A DNA stretch of 64,000 bases from Brugia malayi (lineage: Eukaryota; Nematoda; Chromadorea; Rhabditida; Onchocercidae): contig NW_025062475.1 of assembly GCF_000002995.4 (NCBI RefSeq), positions 3,130,528 through 3,194,527 on the forward strand, read 5' to 3'. The notes beneath the pieces are model-generated. The model did not search any database. It saw only the letters and a program-made list of their open reading frames with translations, and was not told the origin of the DNA. Positions 1 to 12,095 of the stretch are shown in pieces. The translations under genes were made by a program, and so were the position numbers. The stretch's first letter is position 1. Each line of letters begins with the position of its first letter.

Positions 1-578
1 AATTTAACTGAAATATCACATATTTAAACAGAATTTATCAAAAATTTTTATAAAAGAAATAAAGAGATGAATGCTTCTTCATTTAATTCAAAAAGAAATG
101 TTGCTCCCATTCGACACAATTCAGACTAACTAATTCACTGAATAAATTTAATTTTGCTGCTTGCAAATACTCTCCAAATTATACTCTTTAGCTTTCAGCT
201 AAATAATTGTGTAAGAGACCGAAACAACTTTTAGAGTTACACTATGGAATATTAGAATGAATTAAAAGTTTACAGATCTTTTCCAATGAAATTTCATTTT
301 TTTAGTGTATTTTAAATTGTTGATGAGAAAAGGAACTATTTTGAGCTAAATGTAATTGCTTAGTTGAATTTTCTTCACTTACTTTTCCATACTGTCACAT
401 TGTCAAATTTCTATCTCTCATAAATTTTTTTTTTCTTTTTCTTCTTTACAGTATTATGAAATTTTTACTTCAGTACAAATATAAAAATTTTTTAAAAAAA
501 AAGAAACTTTAGAACTTTGCCTGAATGCAAAAAGTAGTTTAATTACACAAATAGCACTCCAATAGGGGTCGATGGTGG
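1..578. other. AT-rich non-coding stretch left of the tRNA
   Basis: I see no exon with paired splice sites and no RNA gene here. The sequence is AT-rich with short poly(T)/poly(A) runs. It may be an intron of the gene whose last exon lies at 6807, or intergenic. Confidence 0.5.
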
Positions 579-662
579 GTCCGTCTGGCCGAGCGGTCTA
601 AGGCGATGCGTTCAGGTCGCATTCTACTTCGGTAGGCGCAGGTTCGAATCCTGCGGCGGACA
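579..662 (+). tRNA. tRNA-Leu (anticodon CAG), 84 nt, no intron
   Basis: The sequence folds as a complete type II tRNA. A 7-bp acceptor stem pairs GTCCGTC at the start with GGCGGAC at the end (one G-U pair). The D-arm contains the A-box TGGCCGAGCGG and the T-arm contains the B-box GGTTCGAATCC. The anticodon stem ATGCG/CGCAT encloses the loop TTCAGGT, giving anticodon CAG, which reads CTG leucine codons. The extra arm with a TACTTCGGTA-type hairpin is the long variable arm expected for leucine tRNAs. A TTTT run about 10 nt after the 3' end fits a Pol III terminator. The CCA end is not encoded, as expected in a eukaryote. Confidence 0.97.
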
Positions 663-1323
663 TCGGACACTTTTACGTATTGAAAACAGTAAGTAACTCA
701 GTTTGATGACACATAAAATTTCAATTCTTCTTAGCTTATCACCTTATCTTTTTGAATATTTAATATAGCAATTATCCTGCATTGTGCTATGATCGTTTGA
801 TAGCATATTTTACAGTTAAATTTTCCCGAAAAAAAAAAGTAACAATATAAATTGCTGATTACTTATCATTTTGTTACATTCATTACAGCTCATATTTTTT
901 GATTTCAGATAATTTCGACAATTTCTGATCTTTTGAATTTTATTTTATGAAATTATAATTTATGTTCATTTTAATTAAATCGTTAAAAAATTAAGCTTTT
1001 ATAATCTTTTTGTGTTTAAGAGAAGAAATAGTTAAGTAGTTTGATCTAATTTATATCTGATAATTTTAATTCATATTTTATTTCATTTATTGATATGATA
1101 TTGTTTCATGTAAAAGTTTACCAAAAATAAATGTAGCCATGCACAGAACTGACCTTATAAGATCATGGATCAGTGATAAATGTAAATGCGCAAAATGGAA
1201 TTCCATCCATTCCATTCCATTACCGCTTTAGTTCTCCACAATGCTTGAATGCTAGCTTCGCTCAACTGCTTACCTCTTTATCGGACTGCAGGAATGAATG
1301 AAAATGGTACATAACATTCGTAA

Positions 1324-1363
1324 ACACACAAACATACACACACACACACATACACACACACAA
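1324..1363. repeat. (CA)n microsatellite
   Basis: An interrupted CA dinucleotide run. It creates a spurious His/Thr-rich open frame on the plus strand. Confidence 0.9.
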
Positions 1364-2848
1364 CATATATACGTCTACATGCACACACATAACAGACAAA
1401 CATGTCTTATATGGGTGTGTCCGTATGTTTGTGTATGTGTTGGAGCTGAGGTCTCTGGTGATGCTATCAGTAGAGAAGGGGTGCTGTCTGTAACGCTTGA
1501 GTATTCCGTCCTGCTTGGTTGCTGGCGGTGGTGGTGGTAGCGATGGAGGTGGCGGTGATGGTTGGTGGTAGTGGTGATGTGATGTTGATGATAGTGATGG
1601 TGATGAGAGCTTGACTCAGTTTATATGGTTCGTTCGGTCGCCATTTCTCGTCACCAACATCACCACCACCGCCACCGCCACTAACTAACATCAGCTCCAA
1701 ACTTGCCAGTCTCATTTTGTGGCGCAGTAGTAGTAGTAGTAGCAGTAGCAGCAGCAACAACATCACCTTGCCCTTCCTATTTTTCGTCACAACTCATCCA
1801 ATGTTATTGAAGTGCTTTATTTTGATAAAATACCATCGAATTAACCAATGAAATGATCCGTTTCATCCTATGTTTTTATAATTTGTGCTTTATAAACTTT
1901 TTCTTTCCTATTCTAAATTAAAATTTAATTTAATTCATTGCAATCGTTTAACATCTTTTATACTCATATTTGCTATTTGTAAATGATACTTGCAATAGAT
2001 TTAGACAGTAATATATTGCTAATTGCTTTTATCTAAACATAAAATAAAAATTTTTGCATTTTCATGACTTTTCTACTCAATTATCATCATGTCTTTTTTT
2101 TTTTTTTTAAAAAAAAGGAGTGGTTATAAATGGCTATTTCAGGTGAACATGCTTCTGTGTGCTATTCCACTCTTCTAATCGATTCACTACTTCAGTTCAG
2201 TTAGATGTGACAAAGCCACAGCTAGGACATTTACCGACATGCTGCATAGCTATAGGTATTATATCTCGAGCTTGTGACATGACCTTATTGCTAGTAAAAT
2301 GACACAGCGATATAGAGAGTAGTAGTAGTAGTAGTATTAGCCTAAAGTAGTAGTCTACTTTCTCTCTCTGTCGTTCTTTTTCACTCATTGAAGCTTTCGA
2401 TTTCCAATTTTGGCTTGAAAATGTTGAACTCTCGGTTATCAACTTCCAGCATTGTTGATGATGTACTGCAGTAACAGCAGCAGCAGCAGCTCCTACTTCA
2501 TTCATTCCTCTAAATGGCTTAGATGGCCATTCTTCTCCTCACCCTCTGTCTTTCATCTTTTCCCATTTTATGGATTTTTGTTTAGAGATAGCAATGAATT
2601 GCAGCTAGTATCGAGAGCAGCAGTAGCAGTAGCAGTAGCAACACGAGAAGATAAGCCAAGAACTTGAGCAATAAGCCTGAAGTATATAACAGCCAAGTTA
2701 ATGCTGGGTGTATTTTTGGTTTAGGAGAGGAGACAGACCTCTCACTGCTATTATTCATGACAGATAAAAAAGGCCTATAGCAGATGTAATCATGAAGTAA
2801 TCATTCAATTTTTTCAGCCTTTTGTATAAACCATATCACTTTCTTTTT

Positions 2849-2880
2849 TCTCTCTCTCTCTCTCTTTCTCTCTCCCTCTC
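2849..2880. repeat. (CT)n microsatellite
   Basis: A CT run with a few interruptions. A complementary-type GA run lies at about 3440-3473. Similar CT/GA runs occur at about 9437-9456, 23208-23224, 30777-30812, 36785-36814, 57484-57528 and 58266-58319. Confidence 0.85.
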
Positions 2881-5280
2881 AGTTATTTCACAAATTCTTC
2901 CGAGCTCTTATTGTTTAAATATAAATTTGAGAATTTAAAATACAAAAGAGAATAAAGATAACATATCATATTTGTAAATGATAGAAGATAACAAATGAAG
3001 TAAGTATACATTAACTGTCCCATGTAGTCAATATGATTTTTTTACATAATGCAATTAAGTAGCTAATATTATCTAGTTGGAAAGCATTTGCTTAATAGTT
3101 ATGTTTAATTTTATTTTTGCTCACTCTTTCTTTTCTTTTCTTTTTTTTTAACAAAAATTTCACAAAATTCACTATGATCACTTTTGATTGACAGCTAGTT
3201 GACACAGTTTTACATGTTATTTTTTAACTTGCATTTCTCATTCATTAACAAATTATGTACTATTTGAACTGTTATTATATGTAAAATTTGATATTAACTA
3301 TTAATGATCGTTTATTTTCTATTACTGAATTTACTTTTAAAAGTAGTGATAATAGGGTTACAGTGATGATGACAATGAATATTGATGTCTTATCTATCGA
3401 TGATGATATTCAATATTTATGAATAAATAACTTGGAAATGAGAAAGAGAGAAAGAGAGAGGGAGAGAGAGAGATTATCAAAGAGGATGAAATAAATGAGA
3501 ACAAAATATCCTTTCCCATTTCAAGTTGCTATCAAATCATGATCTTGTTAGTTGACAAACTTTTGTATTATATTTAATTTATTCATAGAAATTTAGATTT
3601 TTTTTTTTTTGGTAATACTTAACAGTTAACTAAATATATTTTTGTTACTTTAATGAAAAAAAGAAATGAAATGAAATGAAGAATAAAATTGTGATGATGA
3701 TTATCTTCATCGTTATTGTCATCAGGTGGATTGCTTGATAGTTCTACTACTACTACTACTATTGATGTTACTACATATAAACAGGTTTACAAAGGTTTGG
3801 TGGCAATGGTTTTTGGATAGATGATGTGTGGTTGGTTGGTTGGTACTTCGCCGACATCACCTCATCATCATCGCTAATTTCCTTCACTTCCCTTGTCATA
3901 CTCTATCCCCGAAGCATGAGATGATGATGATGATGATGAAAGAAGTAGGAGGGAGGAGGAAGAAGAAGAAGAGGAGATAGAAGAAAGATGATGGGCTTTT
4001 CTCTTACCTGAAAACAAGATCGTCAAGCTATATTATCACTTCTCTTCCACTTCTCTCACTAATATCATTAATTCAAAAGCAACGGTAGCAGCAGCAATAG
4101 CAGGTAGCAGGTAGTAGCGGTAGTTTATGGTAGTTTTAGTTGTGATAATAGTAAGAAAAGATTAAAATTTACTGATTGCTATACTACTGTTGCTAATGGT
4201 TTTGTTGCAAATTGATGACTGGAAGAGCTGCTGCTGTATTGGTGGTTCTAAGTGCTGCTGCTGCTGCAAGAACGGTTATTTTTTCTTTGGCTTAAGCTTA
4301 CGGTAGTTGAATATGGAATGAACTAAATTGAATTATTTATTAAAATTTCACATTTATATTTATAATTTATGAAAAATAAAGGAAAAGAAAAGCATATATT
4401 AATGTTATTTTGTTAATAAAAATGTTAAAAATATTTTTACAAATATTTTAATATAAGAAAAAAGATGATAATGTTAAAAAAAATGTATGCAATAGATATT
4501 ATTTGTAAAGATAATGAATATTATATTATTATGATAATTTGCATTTCTAAGTAACTATCAGTCATGTTATACTGTTCGAAAAAAAAAAATAATAATTCAA
4601 GAAGTATCCTTTTTTATGTTAATTATTGAAATTACTCACATTTATTATTATTATTTTTAATTCAATAATGTATTTAGATATAAATTTTTAAATTCTAAAT
4701 ATTCATCATACTGATATTTTCAAGACTTTAAATACAGATGCCGGATATATTAAATGTAGTTTGCTTAATTAATATTGATATTTTGAACTATGTTATCAGT
4801 AATATTACAAATTTTTTGTTACTTGTGTCATTCATTTAAAATCATGTTATAATCATATTTTGATTAACTTATATGATTTGTCTTTTTGCTTATGGTTGCA
4901 TGTTAATTAATTACTTTATCATATTGACCGTTGAGATAATTACAGTAAGACAATGAGATAATGATGATGATACTTTCGAAATTTCTGATACATTTTTGCT
5001 CCGGAACTTGATGTTATCCTTTTCTCTAACTGCAGTGACAGCAGCAGTTCCTTCTATCATGATGACAGCGACCGGCGATCAATGACAACGTTGATGATGG
5101 TAATAAAAGAAAAGAGATGGACGAAGGGGCAGATGGACGATTGAAAGGAATAGGTCCTGCTCCTGCTTCTACTCCTTGTGCTCGTTCCTAAAATTTCGAA
5201 AAATGTGGAGAAAGGGATGTGTACGGAATGGCTGTAGAAATAGTAAAGAGGGAAGATAGGTAGATAGGTTGGTGCGTGTG

Positions 5281-5326
5281 TCATGCCATGTCATGTGCAT
5301 GTGCATGTGCATGTCTCTGTGCATGT
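5281..5326. repeat. CATGTG-type hexanucleotide repeat
   Basis: Four tandem CATGTG/CATGTC-like hexamers follow a related ATGCCATGTCATG stretch. They produce an artefactual His/Met repeat in the minus-strand frame. Confidence 0.8.
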
Positions 5327-5694
5327 CGTGATCTCGTCCTCCAACCACAAAATTATGATTAAAGTGTGTTCGTCTGTGTATGTCTTCGTGCACCTTGTAT
5401 TTATCATGAATTTTGGCTCTTCTGCTCTTTCTATCCCGAATCAAAATGAATAAATTGCAGCAAAATTGAAAAAGGGAAGGTATGCTGCCATATAAAACTA
5501 TCAAGCAGATATGATAGCAGCAGCAACAGCAACAGCAGTACTGTTAGCAATATCAATTACAAAACTTTACTCATTGATGTGGGATTCATTACTCTCCTTC
5601 ATTTCCATATTCCATCTGTCATCAAATATCTTTTGAGTTAAATCCTAACCCCAATTTTCATAGATTTTTATGGCAATTGAGACCATTGATATAG

Positions 5695-5786
5695 CGGATG
5701 GAGCACCAGAAAATGGGAGCAATCGGTCGGGTCGAGCGCACCACTACCTGTCCTTCCCGCTTCTCTTTACCTTTGTGCTCCATCCG
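5695..5786. repeat. 12-bp perfect inverted repeat enclosing a GC-richer 68-nt loop
   Basis: CGGATGGAGCAC at 5695-5706 is the exact reverse complement of GTGCTCCATCCG at 5775-5786. The interior is much richer in GC than the surroundings, with several GGTCGG/GTCGAG motifs. Both strands are open through this block, but neither frame shows splice sites or a recognisable domain. It could be a structured RNA, a cruciform-type element or a small transposon remnant. Confidence 0.5.
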
Positions 5787-6806
5787 TTTTGGTCGGCCGT
5801 TACAAACGAACATCAAACATTCATATGACAAACACACACCATCAATTCGATACAGTTTTCCGTCCTTCAAAGCGTTTTATGCTCCATAACTCGATCCACT
5901 GGCACCTCTTACTTTTGAGTTTAACCTATTCAAATTCAAGCTAAATTTTATTCTCTCTCTCATAACATTACTACACAAATATCATTATTGCACTAATGAA
6001 TAAATTAATTAATGAAGCATAGATAGATATATCGTATCTTTCTTATTGTCCCTTCTACAACTGCCCTGGTCGGTCTCATTTGATCGTCTCCGTAACCGAT
6101 TATTTGACATTCTTTTATAAGATATTCTAATATCCACAAATGGTCCCTAAAATTATATAAATCTAAGTTTTATCATTACATCATCTATGATTATCGCACA
6201 CTATCGCCGATTTTGCTTTGAAACAATGATAAAAAATGGAACATTTATGCAAATTAATTATCATTACGACAATTTATTCATTGCATCTCAACAAACTTAA
6301 TTTTTACTGAATATAACAATTAACAACTGTCATCTTTTATAAATTATCAATAAATGTGATTTAATATATTGTTGGATACAGAAAAGCAAAATTTTCTTTT
6401 TAGCTAAGTCCAGAAAAAAAAAAAAAAGGGAAAAAATAAATAGTAATTTACTTCAAGACTAGATAAAACTCTTCAAGATTTCAGAGGACAATTTGCAGAA
6501 CTTAACAGATTTTAAATTTTAAAATTAATAGAAAACTTGCTAAAAACTTTGGGTAATGTAGTTCTTGTCATCTTCTAACATTCTTATTACTTCTATAGCT
6601 CTCTGATTAGTATCATTTGATGATCGCCGTAACTGATTATTTTTATTTGGCAGAATAATATTCACTAATGATTACTACTCTTTCAAATAGGAATATTTTC
6701 AATGTAAATCTATTCCAGCAAATGTATGCTTAAAAAAAAAAAGGATCGGTTTCTGTCATATATTTTTTTCTCATCAAGTTATCCTAGAATTAATTTTAAT
6801 TTTTAG

Positions 6807-7045
6807 AAAACGTGCTGGACATAAAGCAACAAAAACAGCAACGTGTTTCACGTGCCGTTGAACGTATCTTACGTCTAGTTTGCTCAAAAAATCCTGTAGA
6901 AGTAATGAATGAAATTCCAACCGCTTCATCTTCATCACCAACACCAACATCAGCATCAACACCACCAGAAACAGAAAAACTGGCTACAAAACGAAGTGCT
7001 AGCAATGCAAACAGCGATGAACAAAGTGATTGCGAGTTGGTTTAG
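6807..7045 (+). CDS. 3' terminal exon of an unidentified gene (upstream exons not found)
   Basis: A TTTTTAG acceptor ends at 6806. The exon then reads, after two leftover bases (it needs an upstream exon in phase 1), about 79 residues to a TAG ending at 7045. The N-terminal part is basic and helix-prone, with QQRVSRAVERILRLV. The tail is low complexity, rich in Ser, Thr and Pro, and ends acidic (SDCELV). One competing frame stops after a few codons and another after about 17, so this frame is the credible one. An AATAAA at 7222-7227 would serve as poly(A) signal. The composition is reminiscent of the C-terminus of a nuclear regulator, but I do not recognise the family. The next gene starts only about 300 bp downstream on the same strand. 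Confidence 0.65.
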
Positions 7046-7221
7046 AATTTGTTTTTTTCTTTCACCACAATCAAATTAATTGTTTGAAAGCCTGCGGAAA
7101 ATTCTTATCTTCTCTTTCCGTCCAATGGGATTCATTTTTTTAATCAAAAGAAAAAGAAAAAAAGCATGTTTTCCTGTTTAATGAATAATTATTTTTTATT
7201 TAATGATTTAATGCAAATTTT

Positions 7222-7227
7222 AATAAA
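7222..7227 (+). promoter_or_regulatory. poly(A) signal AATAAA of the 6807-7045 exon
   Basis: A canonical hexamer 177 bp after the stop codon and about 107 bp before the acceptor-like site (AG at 7333-7334) of the next gene. Confidence 0.6.
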
Positions 7228-7333
7228 TACTTTATAATTATGTATTAAATATTAATTGTTTTTAAATTAGATTCAAATCAATTCTCATGTTATTTTTTTG
7301 TTCTTTACAAAAGTTTTCTTCTTTTTTTTTATA

Positions 7334-7334
7334 G
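7334..7334 (+). promoter_or_regulatory. candidate trans-splice acceptor for the downstream gene
   Basis: A long T-run followed by ATAG ends at 7334, eight bases before the ATG at 7342. No cis exon upstream would supply a start, so a spliced leader is the simplest 5' end. Confidence 0.5.
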
Positions 7335-7341
7335 TCCAAAG

Positions 7342-10300
7342 ATGAAAATGCCGAAAAGTGAGGTAGAAGTTGTGATGACCGAAGATAATGATGTACAAAG
7401 CAGGTATGTTAAAGATATGTAATTAATTTATTAATCAGGCGAAGTTACACTTTCATTTTTTTTTTTTTTTTTGTCAAGACCTTTTGAGGCAAAATGCCTT
7501 TAAATTTTATATGATAATCTAGTAATTTTTCTCTTTTCACGTTTGTCTATTAAAGTTTCCTTTTCATAATTCCATACTTATACTTAAAATTTGATGTAAT
7601 AAAAAATAATAAAAGATAAAAAATTATTGCATAAACGAATTAGCAACTTTTTAAAGAAACAAATTTGAGCAGTAAATTTAGTAATTAAAATAATATATTA
7701 AACAGAAATGATGACAAAATTCTTCTAGGCAACCATCAACTGATACAATATCCGAGCAAATTATTTCACCATATGATACAACTGATTTGGTGCATGCTAA
7801 TGAAAAGTCTCTTGCACAAGTTTTTGGTTCTTCTATGTAAATTTTCTTTTTCATTGTCTTATGCTTAGATTAATTTTTTATTTACCTCCCTCAAAATTAT
7901 CTTTAATTTATGGCTATTTAAGAAACACTTGTATATATTAGAAATTAGTGGTGAAAGCAAAATGCTAGCATTTCTTGTTTTACGCTTTTGTCCTTGAAAT
8001 TTGATTTTTTTTTTTTTTTTTACTTTTTAAATAGAATTTTTATTTTGTTTAAATTGTTAATTTAATTCCAGCCAAACACCTTTGATAACCGCTGCAGATA
8101 TTAATCGTATGAATCGTGAACGAGGTTTAGAAATTGTTGCAATGGCAGGTCGATATGAAGCATTGGTGGTATGTTTGTTGACATTTTGATCCTTTTCAAT
8201 GTTATCACTTTTTGCTTTTTGCAAATAATTCTTAAATAATATTTTTTCCATTGCTGTAAACATAAGGAAAGAATAAAAATGAAAGCTTTACATTAGCTAA
8301 ATCATACTTAATTAAAGTGAAATTAAAGTAATATTTATTACATTTCTTCTTGTCATGCAATAAATTAATACTACCGATAAGCTCAGCCCTTTACCTATAT
8401 GAATTTCACTCGTTCTATTTTTTTTTTTCCGAAAATTTTGAGATTTTTGTCTTAAAAAAAAACTTTTTTCAAAAATTCATATATTTTTCTTTTGTTTATT
8501 CTCTTTTATAGGATAGTGCTTCACGGTCACCGGCTGCAAATATGGAACGTAATAAAATTTGGCGCAAAATAACGGAGGAAATCAATAAGAAATACTCGCA
8601 CTTGAATACGCTAACTTTTGAGCAGTGCAAAAAATTATGCAAATATTACAAGCGCAAAGATCCAACTAATTATGGACTTGCATTTCATGCAGTGCATTCT
8701 GATTTGATACCAAGTACATACAAAGAGCAGCAACAACAGCAAGCTGCAGTTGCAATTGCAGCAGTTGGTAATGCTACAGCTTATGTGACAACAAATGGAC
8801 AAATTGATGAACCGATCGATGTGGATGAACTACTAGAAGCAAATGATGTAGTAGATGGTATTTGTTGCGATACTAGTAAGTCATCCTAATTTTAATTCAA
8901 AAAATAATTATTTAATTTCATAACAATTTGCAACTATATTTTTAGATAATTATTGATTGGCAAACATTTAAATTGAAATTTAGCTCAAATGAGTGTCAGA
9001 ATAATTTTGATAAAATTTTACAAAAACAAGAAGTAACCTTCTAGTTCTACTATAATATATAAACATTTAAAATTGAGATAAAGCTTTTATTAGCTGGATT
9101 GATTGTACATATTTTTAACTCTGTGTTTCACATGACGGTTTTTTTTTTTTCTTTTTTTTTTTTTTTGTTGAGAATTTGAGCAGTATCTTTAGATACATTA
9201 AAAACGAAACAAGGAGAAGAGATTGCACCTCTACCAATGGAAGATATTGTACGAGAAGATGACAAACCATCTAAAGATCTTTTGCAATTTCTTGCACAAT
9301 GGTTAATTTTTATTTCATTTTTTATTTGAAATTTAAAATAATTTTTTCTTCTTATTTCCTGTTTTTGTTTTCCTCTTTCTTTCTTTCTTTCTCTTTCTTA
9401 ATGTGAACTGTAAATTTCATTAAATTAATAGATTTTCATGAGAGAGAGAGAGAGAGTTAATTTTCAGCTCAGCTTCATCATCATCTAGTTCAACTGATGG
9501 CTTAGTATTACCTGGACAGCAAGCTGTCGCAGCTGTTGCTGCAGCTACTGTCATTGCAAATCAGCAGAAGAAGGAACGGGGACAGTACGTTTGTAAATTG
9601 GCTGAAACATTCAATGGTGTTTTTGATAGCCATTCAAGGTATTTTTCCTTACTAAACTTGGTATTCTCTTCTTTCCATCTTATTGATTCATTTTTTCTAT
9701 AATTTAATTTGATATTAGTTCAATTTTTCGTTTCATTTTTTTTTTTTTTTTTTGATTTTAAGCATTTTATTAGGCATTTCTTTTACTCATTTTCCAAATC
9801 AAAAAAAAAAAAAAAAAAGGAAAGAACTGGTTTCATTTATTGAGAATATCTTTTTTTTTTGTAACATTTTTTTAAATTTTCCTTCTATGTCTTTTTATAT
9901 AAATGCCTCCTTTAAATAACTTCCTCAATGTTTTGTGAGAATTTCACATGACAATATTTTAACTAACATATCTTTCATATGTTTATTCTTCAACATTTAT
10001 TCAATTTATTTACCTTGAAATAATCTGACCACCGATGTTTACTTTCTTCGAGGACAGTTTTACTTTTACGTTCATTATTTCAGGTTATATCATATTAATG
10101 CGGAACGTAATCAAGTTTGGAAACAAATCACAGATTCTACCAATGAAAAGTATGGATCTGAACTGGGTGATTTAACAATCGAACAAACTAAAAAACTTTA
10201 TGCAAATTATAGGAGGAAATCTCAATTAATTTGTTTTAATAACAATGCTGGTGGTGCATCACGATCCGATGCGGGTAGCATTAATGGAACTGCGTCGGCC

Positions 10301-11674
10301 GAGTAAGTGCTAATTTTAAGAAGTGAAGTATTGAGGAGGTAGGATTAAAGTGGACGTTGAGAGATTACTTAAATAATTATGTTTTGACTTATTAGAATTC
10401 TATCTGCCGCTATATATAGATATAATTCTGTTCAGTTAAACGGAGAAATAAAACGGATGATTTATGATGATTATTTTTTTTGTTAAAGTTTGGATTCGGA
10501 TGCATCATCGAGTAATTCCGATCTGCTGACACGTTTGGTAACTCCGGTGTCAAATGGAACAGGTAGTATTACTGGTACTTCTCAAATTCGAACTGGTTCA
10601 CCAACTCTTTTACCTCGACTTACACCAAGGGATCGGAAGTCTAATATGGATTTGAAAAATGGTTAATTTTGGTGATCTCAAGAATAGATCTGTGGAGTAT
10701 TTTTACAAGATTTAGTTAATACATTTTGCGCTAAAATAAAAATTAATGCTTTCTTGAGAAAAAAAAGTGGTAATTCTAGGATTTTGCAAAGAGGAATTAA
10801 TATTCTCTCTTTTCCTTTTGATTTTTGATCTGATGTACCCCTCTGTGATTCTGAAAGATTGCGACAAACGAGTAAGCTGGACATTGTGACCTGGCATTCT
10901 TGGGACAATGGTCTTGATATTTTTTTCTTCTTTAATAATATTTTTCATTCATTTTTATAATGTCTAAATATTAGTAATAGCATGAATTATTCTTATAAGG
11001 ATTCGTAAATCATGCCGGTAGTGTTGGTCAGCGTATTTCGACGAATCCCGGTCTGTCATCAGTGGAATTGCTGGCCATTATTGCTGATCGTGATGCTGAA
11101 ATTAAACAGCTAAAAAATGAACTTTTGCAGGTAATTATTAACCGCTAATTGAGTAATGTTAAGTATATTGCTTGTAATCTTTTTAAAAAGCTAAAATATT
11201 TCATAATCATATCGAACTGTTTAAATGCACTGTAATTAGCTATCATTTAATCTTATTTGTTTATATTTTCATACATTTTAGTGAAATTTTTTTCTGTTTC
11301 CTAGCTTTTTTTTTATTGGTTTTTTTTATTTTGTTGTTTGTTCTACTGATATGTTAACAGTCATCCAAAACAAATACGATAAGAAATGGATGGGTTATTT
11401 TAAAGATGAAATAGAAGTAAAATGGAAGCTTATTTGTCTAAAATAAAAACAATTTAAGCCATTTGAGATTATTCTGAAATTATTTCAGAAATCGGTTGAA
11501 CATCAACTTCAGATATCACGTGTTTTGGAGAAGGTATCAGAACTGGTAAAGACTGCAGTAAATACCAATGTACAACGGGAAATAATGTCAGCAATGACTG
11601 GAATAGCTAGTTACAGTGGTTATCATGATAATGGTTACTGTGATAAAAGTTATGATGATGATAGTGATTTGTAG
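7342..11674 (+). CDS. protein with two Myb/SANT-like (zeste-type) repeats and a C-terminal coiled coil, 10 exons
   Basis: Exons, all phase-consistent: 7342-7403, 7729-7836, 8072-8168, 8512-8875, 9184-9301, 9468-9638, 10084-10302, 10489-10661, 11000-11130, 11489-11674; 542 residues. Two parts align with each other. Residues about 75-140 contain ERNKIWRKITEEINKKY then LTFEQCKKLCKYYKRK. Residues about 287-350 contain ERNQVWKQITDSTNEKYG then LTIEQTKKLYANYRRK. The pattern of a tryptophan-centred helix followed by a basic K-x-Y/Y-RRK helix matches Myb/SANT-like DNA-binding folds of the zeste/MSANTD type. A short polyQ plus Ala-rich linker follows repeat 1. Residues about 455-515 (RDAEIKQLKNELLQ onward) look like a coiled coil, suited to dimerisation. 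By inference it is a nuclear DNA-binding protein. I cannot name an orthologue. Confidence 0.82.
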
Positions 11675-12047
11675 CAATGAGCTTGCTACTGACAATGCAT
11701 CTCCAACGATTTTATCTCATTTCCAAGTGCATAAATATTAACGAATTATATTATATATGAATTTAATATCGTACATTGTTCACTTTTCTTTCATACAAAT
11801 TTCTAAAACAAGTATCTTTTAATTTTTTTCCAATTCAAAAATCACTGAAAACTTTAGCTGTAAGTTATACTCCTTCTATCAATTTATCATGAGAAAATTT
11901 GTTGGAGATTTCCTACATTTGTGTTCAATGTTTATTTTATTTGTTTTTAAAAAAAAAAAAAATTTCTTAAATGGTTGTGTGTATAATTTTGTTTCCTCTT
12001 TTATTTGTTATTTGCTTATTTGTTCTTTTTATTATTTATAAAACTAA

Positions 12048-12051
<4 letters not shown>

Positions 12052-12092
<41 letters not shown>
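12052..12092. repeat. (AT)n microsatellite
   Basis: An uninterrupted AT dinucleotide run of about 20 units in the 3' flank of the SANT-like gene. Confidence 0.95.

Positions 12093-12095
<3 letters not shown>

Larger units (their letters stand above)
663..6806. other. 6-kb stretch rich in microsatellites, no convincing exon
   Basis: No open frame here combines good splice sites with non-repetitive coding character. Parts at about 1.2-1.8, 2.2-2.7, 3.7-4.3 and 5.0-5.9 kb are less AT-rich than the surroundings and carry many short tandem repeats: CA, CT, GA, GAT, GTA, CAG/CAA and a CATGTG hexamer. This resembles a large intron or 5' regulatory region. The 3' exon at 6807 needs an upstream partner in phase 1, and I could not find it here. 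A long-armed inverted repeat at 5695-5786 is listed separately. Confidence 0.5.

Noticed and set aside
1467..1790. 107-codon minus-strand frame
   Set aside because: Made of Leu, Gly and Thr repeats from GTA/GGT/GAT microsatellites, with no splice or domain support.
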